Assembly: GCF_053574225.1 (NCBI RefSeq)
Contig: NC_135645.1
Coordinates: 3,202,501-3,266,500 of the forward strand
Length of the DNA stretch: 64,000 bases
Direction of reading: 5' to 3'
Source of the DNA: Canis aureus
Lineage: Eukaryota > Chordata > Mammalia > Carnivora > Canidae
Shown piece after piece: positions 54,861-64,000 of this stretch. Under the pieces are notes generated by a model. That model had not been told where the DNA came from and searched no databases. It saw only the letters and a program-made list of their open reading frames with translations. The stretch's first letter is position 1, and each line of letters opens with the position of its first letter. The position numbers and the translations under genes are program-made.

Positions 54861-55989
54861 ACTGCTTCCTCCGGCACGAAAAGCAACAGATCAGATGTGC
54901 AAACTTTAGTGCATGGATATGCTGTCTTACTGATAAATAGTAAACTCATGAACTTCAAAGAAGGAAGAAAATAGGCAGAAGAGAAACAATTAAGCTAGAG
55001 CTGGAGGAGAAAATGAAAGGTTTTTAAAGGACACAGATGTGAACTGAAAAGCTCCCAGGAGGACGCTTGGTTGCTCCTTGAGAAAGAGTAAGTAGTCCTT
55101 TAATGAACAACTAACAGAAACCAGAAAAGCCTAGAAAGACTATTAGGCTTTTTTACCCCCCTTACTCATTCTCCTTTTCAGCAACAAAGAAGAAAATAGG
55201 GTAGGAAGGGGGATTGTGATGCTAGGCAGCAAGCGAGGGCTTTGATCTGTGCGTGCTGGGGTTGCTGCGGGCAGGAGGACGGAGCCACGGTCCTGCAGAT
55301 GTCGTAAGCAAGCGGTTACTTGACATTTCTGACTGGTTCCTTTTTAACCGCGGGCTTATCGTTGAGATGTCGAGGGGATGAGCCCCTCTCCTGGCCATCT
55401 GGGCCTGTTGTTAGGCCAGACATTGGCAACAGGGCACCAAGCCCACGCCCCCTGTTCACCTGGTGTTGCCCACCCAAACCGCAGGTGTAACGTTGGTGTC
55501 CAGGAGACTGGGTGGCGCTGGCAGTCTAGCCTCGGAAACCCAGGCTGGCGGGGTGACGGCCAACACCATGTTGCCTCCATGTAAAACCTGAAACAACAAA
55601 CATATGAAAAGGCTCTAGAACGAGGGTGCAAGACCAAGTCGGAAGACTTAACCACATGAAGGGAGGTGTTTCCCGAAGTCACGGGGTAACAGTGCACAGC
55701 CTGCATTATCATCCTCGTGCCTGGAAAAATAGAGTCTTGGGTAAAACCATCAGCTGCTTCCTGGAACTGGAAGTGTAAGATCTATGAAGAGGGGAACTAC
55801 CCTCAACAGGCACAGACTAGTGATTTGGAACTGGCGATGAAAGTACCTGTGGGTAAACCGGGGTGCAGTGCTGATCAGAGCTGATCAGTTTGGCCTTCTT
55901 GTTGGGGAGGGAACCCCAAGTGAATCATACGGTTACTCTGTTATAAAAGGGAAATCCGAGAAAAGTACGGGTGTTAGAAATCAAGAAAT
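54861..55989. other. Intron sequence, nothing recognised
   Basis: No exon or nameable repeat. Confidence 0.5.
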
Positions 55990-56168
55990 TGTATGACATA
56001 GTGGAAAGAACTCTGATTTGAGACCAGGAGACTTGAACATAGTGTTGCCATTGGCTCGAAACTTGGGCAAAATCACTTCTTTTTGGGTCTCATTTTCCTC
56101 ATCTGTAAAATAAGAGGTTGGAGTAGTTGACCTCTAGGACACCTTCCAGCTTTAATAATTGCTAATTC
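55990..56168 (+). repeat. MIR SINE
   Basis: Forward MIR: acatagtggaaagaactctg, ttgggcaaaatcacttcttt, cctcatctgtaaaataagag. Confidence 0.75.
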
Positions 56169-56492
56169 TAAGTAGCCATTTTAAGCGATTTTAGGAAGCC
56201 TCCCAAGAAAAACATAAAGATTAAATAGGAATTATAAAATGGACACAGCATTGCCCAAACTGTGTTCCATAGAACACTAGTAATGAATAAAGTTTTTCAT
56301 TTAAAAAAGTGTAAAATTGTTGAGTAAGTTTTAGGAAACATTGTGTGTTACATTTCTCTTCTTAGAGATCAATAATGAAAATTAGCATATCGTAGGCACT
56401 GATAAGTCCAGCAGTAAAGACCTTTCTAACCTTGTTTAATCAAGATTTCCCATGCTTTTTAAAAAAAATATCTATAAAACATCTGGATACCA

Positions 56493-56661
56493 CTGGGATC
56501 CCTGGGTGGCTCAGAGGTTTGGCGCCTGCCTTCGGCCCAGGGCGTGATCCTAGAGTCCCGGGATGGAGTCCCATGTCGGGCTCCCTGCATGGAGCCTGCC
56601 TCTCTCTCTGACTGTGTCTGTGTCTCTCATGAATAAATAAATAAAATCTTTAAAAAACAAA
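56493..56661 (+). mobile_element. Can-SINE
   Basis: Forward SINE (gggatccctgggtggctcag, tcccatgtcgggctccctgc, tctcatgaataaataaataa). The 17-bp target duplication AAAACATCTGGATACCA at 56476-56492 and 56662-56678 is perfect. Confidence 0.95.
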
Positions 56662-56678
56662 AAAACATCTGGATACCA

Positions 56679-57815
56679 ATCTCTGGGAAATAGTATTTGT
56701 TCTACTACACCTGCCCTAAATCCAGCTCTAACATTAATGATAGTATCTTAAAATGGCACCAGAAGCTGATGGGGAAAGCCCAACTAGAGAATCTCTGTAA
56801 TACTTGACAAGCATGGGTGAAAAATTACTAAATCAAAATAATTTTTCTAGAGCCAGCTGACAAGCAAGACATCTCTAATTCACCAGAACTAGTGATCGTC
56901 TGCTCAGGAATTGTGTAGTGACACAAGGGCAAAATTCTGGAAGTGACAGCCTTAGTGTGCAAGCCAGTCTAAAAGGTGTGCACAGCCTGCCCACGTCAGC
57001 CTAGCAGGACTGACCCACCCGGCAGGCACCTCCCTGGCTTTGGTGCTTTGTGTCCCTGGTACCGGCTACCTACCTCCTGGCTTCTCTGTTTTGTCAGAGA
57101 ACAGAGCCAACAAAGCCAGCGTCCTGACCCTCTGGGTCTGGCCCGTTCCTGAGCGTGGCCTTCTCCGCGTCTGTCCTCCCTGCTCCCACTGACCAGGATC
57201 CCAGTGCCCAGCCAGCAGGACCTGTGATCAAAGGTTGGGTCGTCGGGGTCCTCGACGGGGTGAGAGATTCGTAGGAGAAGAACGGGGCTTTGGTTAAGAA
57301 TGCAGAACCTGTTTGGAAGCACTTAGGATTAATCAATCACTTGTGATTGACAGAGCGTATATACCAGTGGAGTTCTCGTGCGTCTTCCTAAGTGATCCGA
57401 TGGCGCACAAGACGATGTGACAAACGATAGGAGGTACTGAAATGGCAAGGAGTAATGAGCATATGTAATCCCACAATGTTGAATGAACGTGCATTAAATT
57501 GCTAGGGGCCGGGGGCAGGATGAGGCTGTTGTAGACGGTGGGAGGCAACGTGGCCAGCCCCGGGACGTACCAGCAAACCTGGTGACAGGTGGGAACCTCT
57601 GCAGGGAGTCAAGTTAGGAGGTCCAGGAAGGGCTGGTGTTAGCAGATGAAGGTAGTGGGGTCTGGGAGTCAGGTGAGGGTGGAGATTTGGCCAGGGATGC
57701 CCTTGGCACCAGATTGTGCTGGCAGCAAGCTGTGAGGCCCTAGCCTTTGAAGAGAGCCTCAGTGACACGATCTGGTCCCAGGGACACTGGTCAGAGTGAG
57801 GCAGGTCCTGGGCAT
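56679..57815. other. Intron sequence, nothing recognised
   Basis: No exon or nameable repeat. Confidence 0.5.
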
Positions 57816-57828
57816 CCTTTTTCTTTTT

Positions 57829-57875
57829 TTTTTAGTTTTATTTTTTTTAAGATTTTATTTATTTATTCATGAGAA

Positions 57876-57915
<40 letters not shown>

Positions 57916-58043
57916 GCAGAGACACAGGCAGAGGGAGAAGCAGGCTCCATGCAGGGAGCCCGATGTGGAACTCGATTCCGGGTCTCCAGGGTCAGGCCCT
58001 GGGCCAGAGGTGGCGCTAAACCACTGGGCCACCCGGGCTGCCC
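57829..58043 (-). mobile_element. Can-SINE, first of a tandem pair
   Basis: Reversed SINE with (CA)n(GA)n at about 57874-57915, ending ccacccgggctgcccc. Confidence 0.9.
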
Positions 58044-58085
58044 CTTCTTTTCTTTTAAGATTTATTTATTCATTTAGAGAGAGAC

Positions 58086-58116
<31 letters not shown>

Positions 58117-58259
58117 CCTCAAATGGGAGGTGGAGAGGGAGAGAGAATCACAAGCGGACTTTGAGCTGAGCACGGAGTCCAAGGAGGGGCTCCATCTCAC
58201 CACCATGAGATCATGACCAAGAATCAGTAGCTCGACTAATTGAACCCCCCAGGTATCCT
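58044..58259 (-). mobile_element. Can-SINE, second of a tandem pair, diverged
   Basis: Reversed old SINE (gatttatttattcatttaga, gatcatgaccaagaatcagt, ccccccaggtatcc). Confidence 0.82.
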
Positions 58260-58475
58260 CAGATTTTCTTATTAAACTAATTTGAAGGTTGTAACAGCCA
58301 AGCCAGATCTGAGTGAAAGATCATGGGACTAATATTTTTGTTTTTCAACACTACAATGAAAATATTAGTGCTTTTTACATGCCCTCCACTTCTCTTTCTC
58401 TCTTTTTTTTTTTAGTTCTAATATCAGTTAGCTATAGCTTTACTTTTATATCGTTGTAGTAGAGAATATTCATAT

Positions 58476-58654
58476 ATTTTTTTTGAGATTTTCTTTATTT
58501 ATTCATGAGAAACACACAGAGAGAGGCAGAGACACAGGCAGAGGGAGAAGCAGGCTCATGCAGGGAACCTGATGTGGGACTTGATCCCGGGACTCCAGGA
58601 TCACACCCTGAGCCAAAGGCAGATGCCTAACCACTGAGCAACCCAGATGTCCCC
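58476..58654 (-). mobile_element. Can-SINE
   Basis: Reversed SINE (gattttctttatttattcat, ctgagcaacccagatgtccc). Confidence 0.9.
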
Positions 58655-58935
58655 ATATTCTATTTTGTAATTAGAGTTATGTCCTGTGTGCTTTGTCTCT
58701 AGGTCAATTTTCAGATGTTAATAAAAACTGTAAACATGCACACTCTTATGAGTGTGTAGCTGTCGTTTGGTAAAGAGTGAAGTAGTACCTAGAATTCCAT
58801 TTCTTTTGCTGTGATTCTGATGTGGTCCTTGTACCATTTAGGGGAGAATTTTCCTAATATCATGGCCAAACAGGTTACTTTTTCTTATATTCCATCAGCT
58901 ATGTAAAATCATGTCATGACATTTTAGGGTCATAT

Positions 58936-58936
<1 letters not shown>

Positions 58937-58978
<42 letters not shown>

Positions 58979-59166
58979 TTTTAAAAGATTTTATGTATTT
59001 ACTCATGAGAGACACAGAGTGAGAGAGGCAGAGACATAGGCAGAGAGAGAAGCAGGCTCCCCGCAGGAAGCCCGATATGGGACTTGATCCTAGGATCAGG
59101 TGTGATCCAGGATCACGCCCTGAGCTGAAGACAGATGCTCAACCGCTGAGCCATCCAGGCGTCCCA
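58937..59166 (-). mobile_element. Can-SINE with expanded (TTTA)n tail
   Basis: An 11- to 12-unit TTTA run at 58937-58982 forms the reversed tail; body ends gccatccaggcgtccc. Flanks ggtcatattta / agtcacattta are a decayed TSD. Confidence 0.9.
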
Positions 59167-59189
59167 GTTTGAGTCACATTTAGACATTG

Positions 59190-60470
59190 TCTTTTCGGTT
59201 CACTTTTCCTAGAGTTTCAATAAACTTTCTTTTCTCTTGTTGCCAAAATACGCAGTTTAGCACATCCTTAAAATCATTGAGTTTGTCAACCATGCTGTTG
59301 GCTGTGTTGAATCCAGTTCTAGCCAGAGGCATGCATTCTGGCTCCCCCCACCACCCACCCCCGCCCCACTTTCTGCTTCAGCCCCTGCTGGTGTCTGTGC
59401 AGTAGCAATTGTGGTTCTGGAATTTTACTCCATCCCCGAGTCATTACCACTCTTTCCTCAATCTCATGCTTTCCTCCTTCATGGGTTATAGCCTAATTTT
59501 GCTGGAGTACATGTTTTAGTATCTTTCTCAGAAATGAGATGTAGGAGGTAAATTTTTTGAGCCCTTGCCCTCTTAACTTTGCTTTCACTTACTTGCTAAT
59601 CTGACTAAAATTCTAGTTTCAAAACAATTTTTCCTCAGACATTTAAAATTGGCATTCCATTGTTTTTTAGCATCCACTGTTGCCAAAGAGAAGTCTAATT
59701 TTTGTTCCCTTATAAGTGTTTCATTTTTGCCTTTGGAAAGATTTAGGATTTTTCCTGAAATTGCACAGTGCTATGTTTAGGTGTGGACTTTTTAAGTTTT
59801 AGTTTTTGTGCTGTCTCTTCTATGGGATCCTTCAACCTAAAGACTTCAGTTTAGAGACATTTAGTTCTGGATATTTATTATTTATTTCTGGTTTACTTAG
59901 CTGGTTATTTTATTTTATTTTATTTTTTTGTGCTCTCTGTTCTCTCTTTTTGGATCTCCTGTGCGTTGGATGTTGTGACTCTCAGCTCCTCTGTTTCTCC
60001 TGTTCTTGGCTTAAATCTTGTACCCCTTTATCTTTCTGTTCTCAATTCTGGGGTACTTACTTAACTTTATCTTTCAGATCCTCTATTGCATTTTTAATTT
60101 TAGTGATCGTGTTTGTAATTTCCAGAAGTTCTTTTTTTGTTCTTGGATTATTTCTTGTTTTCATTACACCTTGCTTTATAGATAGACTCTTCTTCTTGGA
60201 CGTGTCTGGAGCTACTAATTGTGTGTTCTTCAGAACTCTCATGTGTGTCCTGATTTATATGTTTCTTCCAGCCCAGGTTGTTCTATTTTTATCAGGCATG
60301 TGTTTGTTGCTGGTTTTCATCACACCCCTGGCAATCTTTGGTTGCTGACGTGGATTCCTGGCCGTAGTGTCTAGGTCTGTGTCCCTGAAAGGGCTCTTCC
60401 TTCACAGGCAACTTGACTGTGACACATTTGTGAGTACAGCCAGTTCTGGAGGAAGCCTTCATTTTGGGTG
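59190..60470 (-). mobile_element. HAL1 or L1 5'/ORF1-like remnant
   Basis: Antisense L1-type wording (tttttggatctcctgtgcgt, cagatcctctattgcatttt, ttccagaagttctttttttg). On the - strand, 60057-60242 encodes a short helical, charged stretch ending NAIEDLKDKVK that resembles the L1 ORF1 coiled coil. It is a fragment without a functional frame. Confidence 0.55.
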
Positions 60471-60779
60471 CAGATGTCCACACTAGCAGCCCTGGTTTTC
60501 CTCAGGTTTATTCAGATCCTCTAGAGAAGTTTTCTAAGGCTTTCTTTTCCTTCTCTTGCACCCTGGGCCACTTCCTCCATTCTCTGTGTTCTAGACATCT
60601 GTAACAACCTTTCATCTACTCATGGCTCTCCATTCTAGACCTGTTTGCTTATGGGCATGTATGCATTTGCCCCCATCCTACCCTTTAATAGGATCTTGGG
60701 AAAAAGGGAAACAAGAGGAAAGAGAAGGTGCCTAATGTGGCAATTTATACAAAAAGCCCTTTAAGAAGCCCCCATTTCA

Positions 60780-61245
60780 GAATGATCACAGTAGAAAATT
60801 GGGACAATATATATAAGCGATAAAATAAAAAGTGATCTGTTTTTCCATCACCAACCCATTTAAAAATGTTTAACATTTAAAAACATGTCCCAGTTCTTTT
60901 TTTTCCTAGGCATGAATTTTCCCTTTATCTTTTTTTTTATGACAGTGGGATCGTGCTATATGTTCTGTTTTATAATATGCATATGAAAATTAAACAATTG
61001 CTTTTAAGTATCTTTCCATGTCACAACATATCTCTGACAACACAGAGCTCCGGTATTTATTGAAAGATACATCATCACTTATTTAGCAAATCCCCTACTG
61101 GTAGACATGAGGTTGTTTCTCATTTTCACTAGTATAGAAAAACATTTATAAACATTCCTGGCTACATCTTTACCCATATCCTTGACTATTTACTGAAGCT
61201 GAAGTCCCAGTAGTAGAACTGCTGGTCAATGCATGTATAGGTCCC
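60780..61245 (-). mobile_element. Old L1M-like 3' fragment
   Basis: Antisense L1M phrases: taagtatctttccatgtcac, tactggtagacatgaggttg, ttctcattttcactagtata, agtagaactgctggtcaatg. Confidence 0.55.
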
Positions 61246-61357
61246 AGTGTTGGTCCCCTATTCAGGGCACCCTTTGAAATAGGCCCACATTACTTCTCTG
61301 GCTGCGCATCTTCACTTCCCCCCATTTCCCCTGCGCTCCTGCAAGCATTATAGCAGG

Positions 61358-61590
61358 GGTGGTAAGAGCATAATTTTCGGAGTCAGACACAGTGGGGTTG
61401 AATCCTGCTTCCCCACTTACTAAATGTGGCCTTAGACTATTCTAATTAACCTCTCTGATCACCTTTTCTAAAAACAAACAAACAAACAAAAAAACAGGGG
61501 AAATAAGTCCACTTTTCTGATGTGGTCGTTGAACAAGGTAAAAAATGCATGGGAAGCATTAGCACAGGCCCTGTCAGTATTGAAAGTGTT
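61358..61590 (+). repeat. MIR SINE
   Basis: Forward MIR: ggtggtaagagcataatttt, ggggttgaatcctgcttccc, then aacaaggtaaaaaatgcatg; an (AAAC)n tract interrupts it. Confidence 0.7.
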
Positions 61591-61599
61591 CATAAACCC

Positions 61600-62463
61600 A
61601 TGATGATGGAGTTAGAGCCATCTCTCTCCCTAAGCTGATGTAAATCTTCCCGCAAGGCCACGCTTAAGATGCACCCACCCCTCTGTGGGACCTTCCTGAG
61701 CAGGACTTGTAGAGCACGTGTGGGCAGGACCTACTTTTGATGTTCAGGACACATTGTCTTATTGCTTTCTTCTGTGGGTGAGTATGGACAGAGGAGAGGA
61801 CCCCGCCTCAGCATCCCGCACTGTGGCCTCCTTCCCCATCAGGACTAATTATGACTTTTCACAAGTGTTCTTGGGAACACAGACCATGATGAAGAGGAGC
61901 TTGGGACTCAGTGTTGGTAGCATCACAGTTGTTCTTTGGAACTTGTTTAGAGTTCTTGTGTAGAGCCCTTCAGTCTCTGGCTCTGGCCGTTGGATGAGAC
62001 CTGCTCCTAGGACACCTGAAGCCCAGTTTAATCAGTGGGCGGCAGAGGCAAGGAGCTCTCCAGAGGAGGGGGCAGCAGGTGCTTTGCTAAGCCTGAGCCT
62101 CCCCAGGGAGTTGGGGGTGGGGCGGGGGGTGGGGATGGTGGCAGAGCTCTGTATGTGGCCACAGGACCTTTGTGCAGCCTTCCAGATGTCTCACTCACCC
62201 TCATTACTCTGCACTGGGCCGTAAGATGCTTTTGTAGCCAGTAGGGCTTTCCTCCCAAGCATCATCCAACCCACAAAGATCCCTTTCATGCCCCTCGGAT
62301 GCCTCCCCAGTTGCCAGGGGAGATTGAGAAGCTCAGTTGCCAGAACTGCAGATGGATGGGCTTGCCGTGGGATGGCTTCCAGGAGAGGGCCCTGAAGAGG
62401 GGCAGGCGATTCGTGGAGTGGAGCACGCTGCTCACCCCTCTCCCCTGTCTGAGTGTCTTTCAG
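61600..62463. other. SLC12A8: Intron sequence before the 88-bp exon
   Basis: Unassigned, moderately GC-rich, without Can-SINEs. A G-rich run lies at about 62112-62140. Confidence 0.5.
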
Positions 62464-62551
62464 GAGTCATGGCCGGTTTCAACATGGGGGGTGACCTCAG
62501 GGAGCCCGCGGCCAGCATCCCCCTGGGCTCCCTAGCAGCTGTTGGCATCTC
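62464..62551 (+). CDS. SLC12A8: SLC12A8 internal exon (TM6 core and following loop)
   Basis: This 88-bp exon starts in phase 1: the G left by the previous exon plus GA makes Gly, followed by VMAGFNMGGDLREPAASIP and then LGSLAAVGIS. It carries the family signature of TM6, which in NKCC1 reads GILAGANISGDL. SLC12A8 has Gly where the cotransporters have Ser before GDL. The acceptor is gtgtctttcag ending at 62463 and the donor is CTC|gtaagt at 62551/62552. It ends in phase 2 (TC of a Ser codon), so skipping this exon would shift the frame. The following exon, expected to open with Trp after the split Ser, lies beyond the window. No stop or indel is seen. Confidence 0.95.
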
Positions 62552-64000
62552 GTAAGTAAGTTCCCCTGGTGGCAGTCAGCTGGAGACAAGGAGAGAAAAC
62601 CCCAGGCAAAAGAGGGGATTGCCCCTTTTGTTCTGGGAGTGCCCCAACTGTGGCCAATCTACTTCATATTCCAATTCTCCTTTTAACACTCAGCCGGCTG
62701 GAAAATTCACGTCTGGTGGGTTCAGATGCTTGCCCTTTCAGACCCCCTGCCTGGGAATGCGGGAGGTGGAGGATGGATCCTTTCTTTCCTTTCTCCTTAG
62801 CCTCCTGCCCCTCCCCCTCCCCCACTTCCATTTTGAACTTGGGGATTTTTTTAACCATTGACTTGCCGGGATCCTTGGGAGGAACGCAAAGGTGGAGAGT
62901 TTTGCAATCAGACAGGTGGGCAGCTGCATGGCATAGAGCAATTTCCTGAGCTCCCTGAGCCTGCGTTTCCTTTCTTCTAAAATGGGGATGGTGGGAATAC
63001 GCTGCCCCAGAGACTGTGGAGAGATACCTGCGTGCGTGAGGACCCGAGCAGGCCGCTGGCCTCCCGCGCTGGCCTCCCCTGCCTCCCCGAGGCTCTCAGG
63101 CTTCCTGGGTTTTAGTTCACACTGTGCCACCCACACGAGCAGACTGAGTGGCCTTGGATCTGTTTCTGACCTTCCAGAGTCTTCTGTCTTACTCTCTGCA
63201 CCACCGCCCTTCACTGGGGGCGACGTAAGAGGCACAGACAGGACGCTGACTTGAGAATTTAAAGGTGCCTGTATTATTTTAACCAGGATATTTAAAAAAT
63301 ATTGATATGTGTGTTTCGCAAATGCTGAATTTGCTCTTAGCTTAGGAGTGGGGCCGCTGCTTCCGGGGGCACCAGGCCGTCTTGTGCTAAATAGGGCTGT
63401 GTGTCGGGGGGAGAACGCAGGCCACAGAGCACAGTTGGGCGTTCGGAAGGAAAGAGAAGAAAGAGGCCTGCCTCGTTTTGGGGTCAGAGCTGGGAGGTCC
63501 CGGGAGGGACCTTTGCCCCATCCTCTCACCACCCAGATGGGAATGAAGCCACGTGGCTTATTCGAGGTCACAGGGCGGCTAGGGGCAGAGGCAGGTCACG
63601 GCTGCCCTTCTCACACTTGGCCCGGCTCCCTGGCATCCAGGGCCCAGGGAACAGTGGGACTAAGAGGCCTGAAAGATCATCTCCATCTTTGGGGGTGCGG
63701 AGGGGGGCCTTGGGGTTGCGGGTCGGTCCTGCCTGAGTCCCAGCAAACCCAGAGGGGCCGCGGGGGCCCTGCTCCCCACTCCCAACACCCTCAGTGCCTT
63801 TCTCTCCTTTAACAAGTCAGGAAGAGCCAGAACAATGATACGTGTGGTGGCAAGAACTAGGCTGGAGGAGCAATAGTACTGACAGCCCCCCCCTGCCCCC
63901 CACACCAGCCGGGGAGCCTTCAGGGTGGCCTCCTCTCCCCGCCCCAGACAGGCCCCGACCCGGGGCTGAGCAGGTGGTGGGGCCGCAGCTCCGCTCCACT
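62552..64000 (+). other. SLC12A8: SLC12A8 intron (5' part)
   Basis: The intron begins with a strong donor, GTAAGT. It contains a MIR at about 62890-63040; the rest is moderately GC-rich sequence with no Can-SINE. The 277-codon open frame on the - strand (62738-63571) crosses this MIR and resembles no protein I know. The next SLC12A8 exon is not reached. Confidence 0.85.
62890..63040 (+). repeat. MIR SINE fragment
   Basis: Forward MIR: agctgcatggcatagagcaa, cctttcttctaaaatgggga. Confidence 0.6.

Larger units (their letters stand above)
49695..62463 (+). other. SLC12A8: SLC12A8 intron of 12,769 bp
   Basis: The intron runs from GTACAG at 49695 to TTTCAG at 62463, phase 1 to phase 1. It carries an L2 reverse-transcriptase remnant, an L1 3' end, a 48-bp minisatellite split by a SINE, six Can-SINEs, several MIRs and an L1-ORF1-like remnant. 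I see no other exon. Confidence 0.9.

Noticed and set aside
60057..60242. A short charged helical frame on -, considered as a small gene.
   Set aside because: It resembles a fragment of L1 ORF1 and lies inside a longer L1/HAL1-like remnant.
62738..63571. A 277-codon open frame on the - strand after the third exon.
   Set aside because: It runs antisense to the SLC12A8 intron, crosses a MIR and resembles no known family.

Overview
This is mammalian nuclear DNA, almost certainly from a dog or a close canid. The evidence is about 39 tRNA-Lys-derived Can-SINE (SINEC) copies, including full-length copies of the young canid-type subfamily with target-site duplications (TSDs), and 3' ends of the canine L1. 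Nothing bacterial, plasmid, phage or CRISPR-like is present. The apparent long open reading frames away from the exons are low-complexity or SINE-derived.

The only protein-coding gene I can support is SLC12A8 (CCC9, cation-chloride cotransporter family), read on the + strand. Three internal exons are visible with consensus splice sites and matching reading phases: 4988-5209 (end of TM3, TM4, TM5), 49581-49694 (extracellular loop and start of TM6) and 62464-62551 (TM6 core and the loop after it). Joined, they encode an uninterrupted part of the transporter core. Upstream and downstream exons lie outside the window. The remaining ~99% is intron: the end of one intron (1-4987), a 44.4 kb intron (5210-49580), a 12.8 kb intron (49695-62463) and the start of a fourth (62552-64000).

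Layout: 1-18 kb is AT-rich and full of repeats, with Can-SINEs nested in old L1, MaLR-type LTR and HAL1/L1-ORF1-like remnants on the - strand. It includes three SINEs stacked on one target site at 8.5-9.1 kb. 18-23 kb is GC-rich and nearly free of SINEs, with a 41-unit heptamer minisatellite followed by a dense CpG island. 23-41 kb returns to SINE-, MIR- and L1-rich sequence. 41-48.7 kb is a GC-rich, SINE-free stretch with strong G-quadruplex candidates. 48.7-64 kb holds the second and third exons among SINEs, L2 and MIR copies and another L1-ORF1-like remnant.

No undescribed biological system is evident. The observations most worth checking are a truncated Can-SINE that directly abuts the 3' splice site of the 114-bp exon and probably supplies its branch point, the SINE stack, the indel-free heptamer array beside an intronic CpG island, and conservation of cotransporter ion-site residues across the three exons. 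Repeat family names come from recalled consensus sequences, and repeat boundaries are good to about 10 bp unless a TSD is given.
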